Below, in pieces: positions 53,027 through 64,000 of a stretch of DNA of 64,000 nucleotides. Both the position numbers and the translations under genes were made by a program. Source of the DNA: Tillus elongatus. Taxonomy: Eukaryota; Arthropoda; Insecta; Coleoptera; Cleridae. Numbering within the stretch: position 1 is the stretch's first letter; every line of letters begins with the position of its first letter. Where the stretch lies: the NCBI GenBank assembly GCA_964006375.1, contig OZ023262.1:92639654-92703653 (forward strand). Reading direction: 5' to 3'. Under the pieces are notes generated by a model. The model made no database searches and was not told where the DNA came from. It worked only from the letters and a program-made list of their open reading frames with translations.

Positions 53027-53215
53027 GACGCGGCAAGTGCGTTATAGTAGCGAATTTCCATAAGAATTGTACACTATTATTATACAGCACATTAGTAAAG
53101 TTAATACTTTAAACTTACGCAGATCTTCAAAATCGATTTTAGAGGCCTAGTACGCGAACATTTGAAAAATTGTTTCGAAAGTGTTACTATAGATATCTCT
53201 CTATTATCAAAAAAA
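53027..53215 (-). mobile_element. HINE-like tip and decayed left arm, core lost
   Basis: gggacgcggcaagtgcgtta at 53027 and a diverged left arm (cctagtacgcgaacatttga, about 53147, then gatatctctctatta). Confidence 0.6.
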
Positions 53216-54439
53216 ATCCTATGTTCCAACTCCTTTTGAGAAAATGCCCAAAACTATATTTTTTATGAAACTAAAAAATTAAATTTTGCTATATCTGTAG
53301 ATAGTTTAGTCTCTTTAGAAAAACGTTTTATCGCAAATTTCTTTAAAGTTATAGAAAACATTTTCAGAGGAAAACTTAATTCATGTTTAGGAGAGTAAAT
53401 TATCTACCAAATTATAAACGTAGCAGTTATTTTTCCTTACTAGTCGCCAGTATGATTTCGTTTTAGTCAACCTAATCAAACCGGTTTTTCAATATCAACA
53501 ACAAAATTTCTGCTGAAAATTGTAACTTCAGACTCAGAGGTAACAAAATTACTCAAGCCTTTTAAACAAAAATGAGATCTTGTTCAAAACGTATGAAATC
53601 TGTGCACTACTTTTTCTCCAAATGTCAAAATAAAACATAAAAAACATACATTCATTGAGCTGGATTCGATCATGCAACCTTCTGAGTAGAAGGCTAGCAC
53701 GCCACCACTGAGCTATCTGCGAATACGTTAACTAACGTTTTGTTTACATGATACTTGAAAGAGGTTTCATGCCCGGGGCAGTATAATATTTAAAGTATAC
53801 GTAACAATTAATTACAGAATTAGTAGAATTGTCATTGAAACATATTTAAGGATCGTTTCGGTCTTATGTGAAGTCTAATGTTTAAGTTTAATGATAAAGG
53901 AAATTCTTTTAGAATCATTTTTATAGATTTGACTTGAAACCACAGCATAATCTATCTATGTTGCGCTTAAGCTATATTTGGGGCCGTTCAGAAAGCTACA
54001 AATATAGTGTATTGTAATAATTGATTGAATCCCGCAGTTAAATAACAATAACTTGAAAAATATTTAATTTCATGTCGTCTGTCATTTTCCATTATTGCGG
54101 CCGAGAATTCACGATTGTTGGTTCGGGTAGTATGCTTTATGCATGGTATTTATTTAGGTTGGTTACCGTTGATGTATAATTTATACCTGTTGTATGAATC
54201 AATCTACGCGTGGCAGTTAACTACCCTGTCTGTCAGGCATTGGACTTTAACCACTAAATCGTTTCAACGCATGTCTTTGGGATTTTATTTTTAAATTCTA
54301 AAAAACTCTAAATATTTTGTACCAAGTTACTAAAAATTTACAACATAGGTTTATTTGCACCATTTCTAGCCACATGTAAAATCTCTGTCCAGTTACCCTG
54401 ATACTTACAAAAATATAGCGTTTTCAAAAATATTTTTGT
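53216..54439. other. No gene seen apart from a tRNA-like segment
   Basis: AT-rich unassigned DNA. See 53654 for the tRNA-like part. Confidence 0.45.
53654..53722 (-). other. tRNA-like segment with pol III boxes
   Basis: On the minus strand tagctcagtggtgg is a good A box and gatcgaatcc a fair B box, with ccttct/agaagg forming an anticodon-like stem. The acceptor ends do not pair. Probably a SINE head or tRNA relic. Confidence 0.45.
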
Positions 54440-54578
54440 ATATTTTTGGGGGAAGAATGTCCAATATAGCTGTTACACGAACTCGTCCGCGGCCTTAATA
54501 CAATCACGAGATGTGCTAAGTTTCGTTCAAATCAGTCAAGTATTTTTTGAGTTATCGTTTTGATACACACACACATAG

Positions 54579-54670
<92 letters not shown>

Positions 54671-54781
54671 TTTAAGGGACCTTGCTTTTGGGGGACCCAA
54701 ATTCGCGCTCAACTGAACGAATTTTTTCAAAAGCTTTTCAACGCGAGCTCTCTAATAGTGAATTTTTCTTAATGAAAATTC
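54440..54781 (-). mobile_element. HINE-like element interrupted by a SINE
   Basis: Right arm with ttttttgagttatcgttttg, (TA)n 54584-54664, left arm with ggggacccaaattcgcgctc and half of the terminal hairpin (gtgaatttttcttaatgaaa). The hairpin breaks off after attc, where the SINE starts. Confidence 0.75.
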
Positions 54782-55145
54782 TGTGTGTGTGTGTTTTGTT
54801 TCTTTAACGTCAGCCTATTTCAGCGACTATGGCCAATTACCGACGCCAGGGAGCAGTTCCACCTCACTATCCTGGAAATTTTGCCGAACCCCTGTCTTTC
54901 TGTAAGGAGGGTAGGGATCTTTAACGTGTTCAACATCGCATGGGCACGGGACTGACGGCTTTACGCCTCCTTCGAAGGGCGGAACGTGCAGACGTTCAAC
55001 TTGCTCAAATACAATGCCAGAACCTCGGTTGATGTTAATTGTACAGTATGTACTGAAAAAGTGAAAGTAGTACGCTGGGATCGAACCCAGTACCCTTCGG
55101 TGTCCGAGGCACACGTTCTTACCCCTGAACCACTGAGGCTCTGAT
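54782..55145 (-). mobile_element. tRNA-derived SINE
   Basis: The 5' end on the minus strand reads gagcctcagtggttcagggg (A-box region) and ctgggttcgatcccag (B box with a perfect T-stem), followed by a tRNA-unrelated body of about 250 bp (gaacacgttaaagatcccta) and the tail gacgttaaagaaacaaaaca with (AC)n. Length is about 364 bp. It is GC-richer than its surroundings. The 125-aa frame on this strand is a shadow. Confidence 0.78.
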
Positions 55146-55149
55146 ATAT

Positions 55150-55450
55150 TAAAATTCTCTAAACTATGATACGGCATTTTTACCACTAGATAGCGGAGTC
55201 CCATGGAAACAACGCATTCAGAGAGGTTTTCGTTTATATTATTCGTCGAAACAATCGAAATGCCGTGTAGGGGGCACTCTCAAATAGTGGCTGAATTTGG
55301 TAAAAAAACTGCCGTAACTAAATTTTTTCAATTAGAAAGCAGCCACGATTTTGCATTTGAGAAGTAAAGGGCATGCCCTCTGCTTCAAGTTTTTTATAAC
55401 ACTTCCTATATTTACAGACTCTAGTTTTGGGAATATTTACATATATATTC
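55150..55450 (+). repeat. Interspersed repeat (aaatcgagcacc family), 3' half
   Basis: tacggcatttttaccactag and ttcagagaggttttcgttta match 29900-30060, then it continues about 130 bp further (aagggcatgccctctgcttc). Confidence 0.7.
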
Positions 55451-55904
55451 GCATGTTATGATTCATGTAGTGATCAGTTTAAGAAAAATGAGTTTTTTAT
55501 TCAACTAAATGATTATTTAGCAGATTTTCGAACAAGAATATTACAATATTTAGATTAATTTTGATACAAAAAGGATAAGAAGTAATTATTTTGATTATCT
55601 AATCAACATTTTTATAATACATACATAGGCAGTTTATTTGTTTTCGCAAATATCAAATGAAACTTTAAAGTGACGGAGTTAAATAATGTTCTTATTTCTG
55701 ACAGCTTGTAACACGAAGATATGAGTATTTTTCCGCTTATATTTTTCTTTATCTCCACTAGTTCAAATTTCCGTGAAAAGTTAAAAAAAGATTACATTCT
55801 CTGTTGAATAACTTATTGTAAAAATATTTTCGGATTTTCGTGAAAAAAAGTGTTAGCAAATTTTTTAGAAGTTTTGTCGAAAAGATTTGTGTGAGTAATT
55901 ATAT
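55451..55904. other. No gene seen
   Basis: Unassigned AT-rich DNA. Confidence 0.5.
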
Positions 55905-56090
55905 CTTGGCAGGTGGGTATATAGCTTGAAAAGGTTCGTTAGTTAAAAAAATCGAACCAGTTTCAAATTTATCTTTGTGAAATTTGTGTAATTTTCCAAA
56001 CAATAAAGTTATTTTGATGAAACGTGGGACATTGTTTCTACTATACAGGTTATACTGGTAACCAAATTTAATGCCTGCTTCCTTAAAAAA
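55905..56090 (+). mobile_element. HINE-like subfamily-b arm fragment
   Basis: tatcttggcaggtgggtata and aataaagttattttgatgaa match 33650-33800. It ends where the next element begins. Confidence 0.7.
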
Positions 56091-56095
56091 AGTCG

Positions 56096-56893
<798 letters not shown>

Positions 56894-57060
56894 ATGACAG
56901 GAAATCTGATAACACAGAAACTGCATGTCGCAAATGCCTGACGTGACTTAAAAAGTGTCAGCCAAACTGCCAACAGATGGAAAGTACGTCACGTAAAATA
57001 AGTTAGTTACGGCCTACTTAGTTTATTAATATGATGACCGGGCGAGCAATAATAAACTCG

Positions 57061-58519
<1,459 letters not shown>

Positions 58520-58548
58520 AAAGACAATTGCCATTAAAAATAAGTGTA

Positions 58549-58582
58549 TGAAAAATCACTACCATAACACAATTGCTGCGTC
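58549..58582 (+). mobile_element. HINE-like 3' tip, solo
   Basis: tgaaaaatcactaccataac then acaattgctgcgtcc. Confidence 0.65.
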
Positions 58583-59602
58583 CACAATTCTTTTAATCGA
58601 TTAGTTTTCTTGGCATTTTCTAAGTTATCTAAAAATTTCGATTCAAAAATACATACCATACGCAGTTTAAAAGGTAAATGGACTATAAAAATATACAAGA
58701 AATAAATGACAGAATACGTACATAAAATAAAAAATTTAATACCTTCATAAGACAGAGGATACTTTGCTGCTAGTTTATTCATTTGGTGTAGCAGGCTTGT
58801 GCCAGTTTAAGTCTTGACGATCGTATTTCAGCGGCATTTCAGGAATATTTCAGGCAAGTGTATCGTTACAAATATGCTTCCTGCTGAGCTCAACAAAAAT
58901 ACAACAGTAAACATGCATTCACAAAAATAAATGTAGTTAGAATGATATACACACGACAGGTAAAAGCGTAGAATGGTTAGCGTGTCTGACAGGTAGTCAC
59001 GTGGCTGCACTCAAGCGCCTGATATCATACGCTATTATAAATACTATTATCCCGTTAATGGGCACAGCTGTCTGCGAATAAAATGTAATTGTTCTTCTGT
59101 TATCTGAACTGGCGCGGAGCTACTATCATTTCAGCACGCGAACTGCATTTTTGTGTGGCATCTTCACCTAGAAGAGACTGAATCCTCTTTGCCACAAAGC
59201 GACTCCTTATCGCTGATGACAGGACAATACTACAACACATTCACGCAATTCTCTCTTGGCTGGCCACGATTGTGTTTTGTTTTGAGGGCTTTCTAGTCCC
59301 CTTTGTGTCAGGAACATGTAGTTTAGCCGAAGGTGCTGGCTTTGTTTCCTTAGTATTGCTATGGTGTCTCGTGCAAAGATACGACTGACTTTTATGTGAT
59401 GTTTTTTTCTTACTTACACTTTAATAATAGAAGCTGGATTTCAGTTTTCAGATCCTGACGTTACATTATATACGTTTATATTTTCTTTAATTAAAAGTGT
59501 TTATTGAATAAAGACTATTTCTATGGCTTCACAAATAATGGTTTTCTTTTCTGTAACCGGTTTCGCTGCTTGGAAGCATCCTCACAGTGAAGAAAAAGTC
59601 TA
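58583..59602. other. No supported gene; repeat scrap near the end
   Basis: The stretch includes GC-richer DNA at 59020-59300 and a segment at 59515-59592 shared with 29060-29135 (ttctgtaaccggtttcgctg). No ORF is convincing. Confidence 0.45.
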
Positions 59603-59745
59603 GACGCATCAAGTGCGTTATGTAAGTGAATTCTCATAAAAATGCTTTTAATAGCAAGCATGTCTCTCTAATGCAAGAAGTCATCAATATGGTTACCGGT
59701 ATAACCTATATAGGAGAAAAAGTAACGAGGAGTTTCTAGTGTGCA
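59603..59745 (-). mobile_element. HINE-like tip with b arm, partial
   Basis: tagacgcatcaagtgcgtta then gtgaattctcataaaaatgc and ggttaccggtataacctata. Confidence 0.65.
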
Positions 59746-60451
59746 TACAGCTTTAGCATGCCGTCTTAGGGTTCTGGTTATTTTTGTGGAGCCGTTTTAC
59801 CTCACTTCACTCTAAACCGAGCTGCAGAGCACTCATAGTGTGCTTACTTGTACATTTTATGTTGTAAATAGAAAGTTTTTTAAAGATAAAGATTATTATT
59901 ACGATTTAACCAGTCCAGATTAGATTAAAAATGCAGTCCGCTATATCAGTATTAACATCGTGGTCCTAGCTCACCAGATTTAAAAGCTGATTAATTAGAA
60001 GATTGAAGATATAATCTGTAAATATTAGAAAACCTACAATAACAGTGCAAACTTCCAACAAGCCAGTTGAGAAAGGTCCAGGTCAGGTAGAATGGACAGT
60101 TTGGTTTTACCAAGGTTTCAAGATTAGAAGACTAGAGGAACCGAAGTTTACTGCTTTCCAAGATTCAAGTAAGTCATTGTTTGCTTATCCTTTGTTAAGT
60201 TGCCTTTATTGCCTGATATTTACCGTTCTCAAACTGAGTTAACATAACTGAAAGAATATTGCTTACTTACAATTACAGTTTATGTTAAGTGCTCATTTAT
60301 TTAATTACGCTTAAAGATTATATTAATTTTAACTTAAGTTTAGATTTCAGATTAAGACTGGTTAAAGAGATTAATTAAGTGAAGTCGATTAATTATTAAG
60401 TTTTGTTTATTGCATTCAGATTCATTTATTAAGGATTATATTTTAAATAAA
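59746..60451. other. Possible LTR and leader of a BEL/Pao-like element
   Basis: cagtattaaca at about 59948-59958 followed by tcgtggtcctagctcacc could be an LTR end and primer-binding site upstream of the gag fragment at 60452. No second LTR is visible, so this is tentative. Confidence 0.3.
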
Positions 60452-60950
60452 ATGGCTTTGACTTAATTAAACAGACCACGAGGTTCTTTAAAGCACAAGA
60501 CCACTTTTGAATATTTTGTTTATTCAATGCGAAACAGATTTAATGAAGATTCAATAACAGAAGAAACGGTCATAGACTTAAAACATAAATTAGATAAAGT
60601 AATCTCTGTATACGACGAATTTGAGGTTGTTCAAAATAGTATCGAAGACGCTTGCGATGAGGATCAATTAGAGAATCAATATCAACAACGAGGTGATTTT
60701 ATTGATAAATTCGGTAAAGCTGTAGCCGCTGCAAAATTCATTTTGGCACAACGTACTACTACTGAAGATTCTGTTGACCAAAGAAGTTCGTCATTAGATT
60801 CCATTAGTAATCACAGTAATAGTTTTTCGAATATTAAATTACCGGTTATAGATTTAGCAAAGTTTGACGGAACATATGAAGGTTGGTTAAGATATATTTG
60901 ATTCACTTATACATACAAATAATTCTAATAATGATATTCAGCAATTTCAT

Positions 60951-60957
<7 letters not shown>
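60452..60957 (+). pseudogene. BEL/Pao-like gag fragment
   Basis: An ATG at 60452 is followed by a stop four codons later, then an open frame (60467-60901) with an N-terminal helical region (TVIDLKHKLDKVISVYDEFE) and KLPVIDLAKFDGTYEGWL. This matches the LP-I-LP-F-G-W segment of the DUF1759-type Gag of BEL/Pao elements. A frameshift follows, then DSLIHTNNSNNDIQQFHYL, after which the sequence is cut off by (TA)n at 60958. The rest of the element is absent. Confidence 0.65.

Positions 60958-61034
<77 letters not shown>
60958..61034. repeat. (TA)n microsatellite
   Basis: It joins the BEL/Pao-like fragment to the tail of LINE copy 2. Confidence 0.95.
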
Positions 61035-61038
<4 letters not shown>

Positions 61039-61079
61039 TTATTTATTTATTTTCACAATACACCACGAGGGCTTACAGC

Positions 61080-61277
61080 CTAAATACTATCGTACCGTGG
61101 GTGTCGACAAGGAGGAAAGGGGCAACTTGTTAATTCTGGACTTGAAGGTTTGAGGTTCGGGGGAGAAGGAAAAACATGTGCCGGCAACGAGTTCCACAAC
61201 TTGGAAGTCCTCGGGACAAAAGAGCGGGCATAACAATATGTTCTATCTCTGGTGACCTGGACAGTAAAAGGGTGCAT
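61080..61277 (-). pseudogene. LINE copy 2 C-terminal segment
   Basis: FVPRTSKLWNSLPAHVF is the same tail as in copy 1, out of frame with RT. It is closer to the expected consensus than copy 1. Confidence 0.75.
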
Positions 61278-61324
61278 TCTCTCTGTTCCCCTGGTAGATC
61301 TGTTGGGGGCAGCAGGTGGAGGAA

Positions 61325-63936
61325 CTATGGAAGAAAGCTCATCTGAGCAGTGCCCGTGCAGATATCTATAAAAGAGAGAGAGAGGTCACCAACGGCAAGG
61401 GCAAGTGATGGCAGCCTTTGGGTGAGGGTAGGCTCACCGATGAGATGTATAGCTCTCTTCTGAATGGAGTCCAGGATAGCGAGTGTAGAAGCGGCAGCAG
61501 CACCCCAGATGTGGGACCAGTATTCGAGGTTTGGTCTTATTTGTGAAGTATATAAAGTATAGAGATTAGCTGGTGAAAAGTATTTGCGAGCCCGGAAGAG
61601 AAAAGTTAATTTCTTAGCAGCCGCTTCTGCAATTGATGTGACATGTTGGTGCCAATTGAGATTTAGATCCACAGAGATGCCAACAAGTGAAAAGGACTCA
61701 TTACTTTGAATAACTTGGTTGTTTATTGTGATGGATCTAGGGCTAGTGTATCTCTTATGAGAAAGAAAGCAAGACTGTGATTTGGTGGGGTTGAATTGTA
61801 CAAGATTTCTACTTCCCCAGTCTAAAATTTTTTGGAGATCCTCGGAGATAGAACCCTCCATGAGTGTGCGATCCTCATCTTGTTGGGCTAAAGAGACAGT
61901 CTTAGAATATTGTATATTGGAGTGAAGGGTGCTGTCGTCCGCGTAACTGTGAACTGGGTTGGATGTGCTAGAGAGGAGGTCATTGATGTGGAGAAGAAAC
62001 AAAGTAGGGGATAAAGCTGAACCTTGAGGAACTCCTGCTCTAACTGGATACAGTTTAGAGGAATGGCCATCCACGACAACAGAAATACTCCGGTTAGAGA
62101 GGAAATTTGCTGTCCACGTACAGAGTTTTCGTGGTAGGCCATAGGCCGGTAGTTTATTAAGCAGCGCTGCGTGCCAGACCTGGTCGAATGCTTTGGATAT
62201 GTGTAGAGCGACAATCTGGGATTCACCGTGTAGTTCCATAGACTTGTTCCAAGAAAGGGTGACAAAGGAAAAGAGGTCGGCAGTGGATCTGCGCTGACGG
62301 AATCCATACTGCCTGTCGTGGATTAGACTGTGTTTTTCAAGAAATTTTAGTAATTCGGTGTTTATATACTTTTCCATCACTTTAGAGATGACTGTAAGGA
62401 GAGAAATAGGCCTGTAGTTGCTAGGAAGCGCTTTTGATCCTTTCTTGGGGACTGGTTGTACTCGAGCAGTTTTCCAATTACTAGGGAATATGCCTCTATT
62501 GTAAGATGCCTGAAACAGACGATTCAGGACAGGAGCAAGTTCCGGTGCGCATTTTTTGAGAATAATTGCTGGGATCTCGTCAAGGCCAGAGGCTTTCCTG
62601 GTATTAATAGAAGAGAGCATCTTTCGTATCTTTTTAGTTTTGAAAATGATATCCGTCATTTTATGCGCGACATTGGTGACTGTTGCTGGTTGAACATTTG
62701 GAGGTGGGTTGAGAGTAGAATTGCCGGCGAACAACGAGGCAAAAAGTTCAGCCTTGCCCAGGGCGGTAGAAACAATTTCATCCCCTGAGAAAAGAGGTGG
62801 GAATGTGCTCTTGCAGAAATTATTCCCAATAGATTTAGCAAGAGTCCAGAAGGGTTTGCTGCCGCTGGAGCTTAAGAGGACTTTGTTTTTGATGTGGTTA
62901 TTAGACGAGTTTTTTGCCTCAGAAAGAATGCGGACATAGCGGTTTCTTGCGTCGTTAAATGCTTGACGGTTTTCTTGACTGGGATTGTTTAGAAGCTTTT
63001 TGTGAGCTTTGACCTTTTCAAGTCTGGCCTTGTCATGGGATTTAGAGAACCGGGGCTTTTGAGTGGCAGCAGAGGTTTTCTGTGTACGTGGAATAAATAA
63101 TTCCATGCCAGCTTGGATAATTTCGGCCACGTTTTGTGAGATATCAGAAGCAGACAGACGCCCATGGAAATGAGGAAAACTAATCTCGGATTTCGTCCCA
63201 GTTCGCGGAGCTGTAGTGCCAAACGATATGTTGGTGTGATGACTATGTGACCTCGGGTTGCATTGCGCAGAAACAGTGACCATGCCGTGGTCTGAGCGAC
63301 CCAGGGGGGCGGTGACTGATATCTTATAGCATTCAGGATTTGTAGTAAGAAGGAGATCCAAGAGATTTGAGTTGGGTGTTGGGACGCGAGGAAAGTAAGT
63401 AGGTTGCTGAACCATATTGGCTAAAGAATTTCTGACTGCAAAGGCCTCCGCTGCTCTTCCTTGTGGATCGGTTTTCGAGGATCCTAACCGTTCTTTATTA
63501 TGGACAAGTCACCAAGAATAGTGACCTCGGAGGAAGGATATTCAGAAATCAGATGGTCGGTTTTTTCAGAAAGGTAGTCAAAGAGCTGGACAAAGTTGTT
63601 GTCAGAAGGTGACCGGTAAATGCAACAGATGAATTTACTTGCAGCCCTGAGAGAAAGTTTTATCCATAGTATGTCTTTTCTTCCAGCTTCTAAATTGGGG
63701 AGTCTGGTGCAGGGTAGATTGCTACGGACGTATGCGCACACGCCTCCATGCAATCTAAATGAAGTAAGGAGCTCATACCCCGGGAAATTAAGGTGATTAG
63801 TGGCTGTTTTGGCACTAATTTGAGTTTCGGTGAGGAAGAGGAGTTGGGCCTATTAGCCGGAAGGAAACGGTGGACGGAGTTCAGGTTAGAATTTAGGCCA
63901 CATATATTCGAGAAGGATATGTTAAATCTTGATGTT
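61325..63936 (-). pseudogene. LINE copy 2 endonuclease-RT
   Basis: The main frame (61325-63415, 696 aa) joins the end of the endonuclease (LGRSDHGMV) to the whole RT without a break at the point where copy 1 is frameshifted. The endonuclease start is broken twice: a frameshift near 63855 and a 5-bp deletion near 63508. RT motif A reads VALHISKAFDQVW: the first Asp is replaced by His (GAC to CAC), which should abolish polymerase activity. YADD is kept. The (CT)n slip near 61375 is as in copy 1, and the C-terminal tail (61080-61277) is in another frame. Confidence 0.9.
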
Positions 63937-64000
63937 AAACTCCCGTTAAACCATTTCCAAAGGCACAACTTAATCGAAAAGAAAGAAAAAAAGGAACTAG
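63937..64000. other. Flank of LINE copy 2
   Basis: Too short to assign. Confidence 0.4.

Larger units (their letters stand above)
61035..63936 (-). mobile_element. LINE copy 2, 5'-truncated
   Basis: The 3' end lies near 61057 with a tail reading (AAAT)n on the minus strand (61033-61056) that merges into (TA)n. Homology to copy 1 stops at 63936, inside the start of the endonuclease region, as expected from incomplete reverse transcription. Confidence 0.88.

Noticed and set aside
54186..54275. Third tRNA-like segment on the minus strand (tttagtggttaaagtcc)
   Set aside because: No B box and no foldable T arm; too weak to call.
54827..55204. 125-aa minus-strand frame
   Set aside because: It is a reading of the SINE body and tRNA-like head, with no protein similarity that I recognise.
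58965..59030. Fourth tRNA-like segment (gaatggttagcgtgtctgac)
   Set aside because: The A-box-like part is suggestive, but the B box is missing.

Overview
This 64 kb window is eukaryotic, very AT-rich, and built almost entirely of transposable elements and their debris. The elements point to an arthropod, most likely an insect: an errantivirus-type endogenous retrovirus with an env gene, Tc1/mariner-superfamily transposons with D,D41D transposases, Mag-like and other Ty3/gypsy elements, BEL/Pao-like gag fragments, and an I/jockey-type LINE. I found no convincing single-copy host gene, no rRNA and no intact tRNA gene. The species cannot be named from this sequence.

Layout. 1-3503: a decayed transposon end, a small tandem array and a TIR element with a broken transposase start. 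3594-10922: a nearly complete errantivirus with identical 345-bp LTRs, gag, pol and env, sitting inside a (TA)n tract. 11521-15398: a DINE-1/Helentron-like (HINE-like) element with a (TA)n core, into which a 3.2-kb long-TIR transposon (element A) has inserted. 15996-19500: a cluster of a second repeat family carrying (GTCT)-type microsatellites, comparable to dipteran mini-me elements. 23425-28040: two adjacent long-TIR transposons (B and C), each with an uninterrupted transposase gene. 30124-33489: an internally deleted gypsy element with both LTRs. 34000-39600: more HINE-like and GTCT-family copies and simple repeats. 41073-44200 and 61057-63936: two minus-strand copies of one LINE. 44476-48432 and 53027-59745: dense HINE-like copies in both orientations, plus a tRNA-derived SINE nested in one of them. 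49979-52670: a Mag-like gypsy element cut off at a (TA)n tract. 60452-60957: a BEL/Pao-like gag piece, also cut off at a (TA)n tract.

The unifying theme is the (TA)n tract. About 29 long TA tracts, roughly 2.7 kb or 4% of the window, lie either in the core of a HINE-like element or exactly at the edge of another element. DNA transposons, the errantivirus, and truncated gypsy, BEL and LINE copies all meet at these tracts. They behave like recurrent landing or junction sites, and one unambiguous nested insertion (element A inside a HINE-like core) shows the process directly.

Likely active or recently active genes are the errantivirus pol and env frames and the two transposases (363 aa on the plus strand, 362 aa on the minus strand). 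Everything else that codes is broken by frameshifts, stops, deletions or loss of catalytic residues. All family assignments are from reading motifs by eye; no database search was run.
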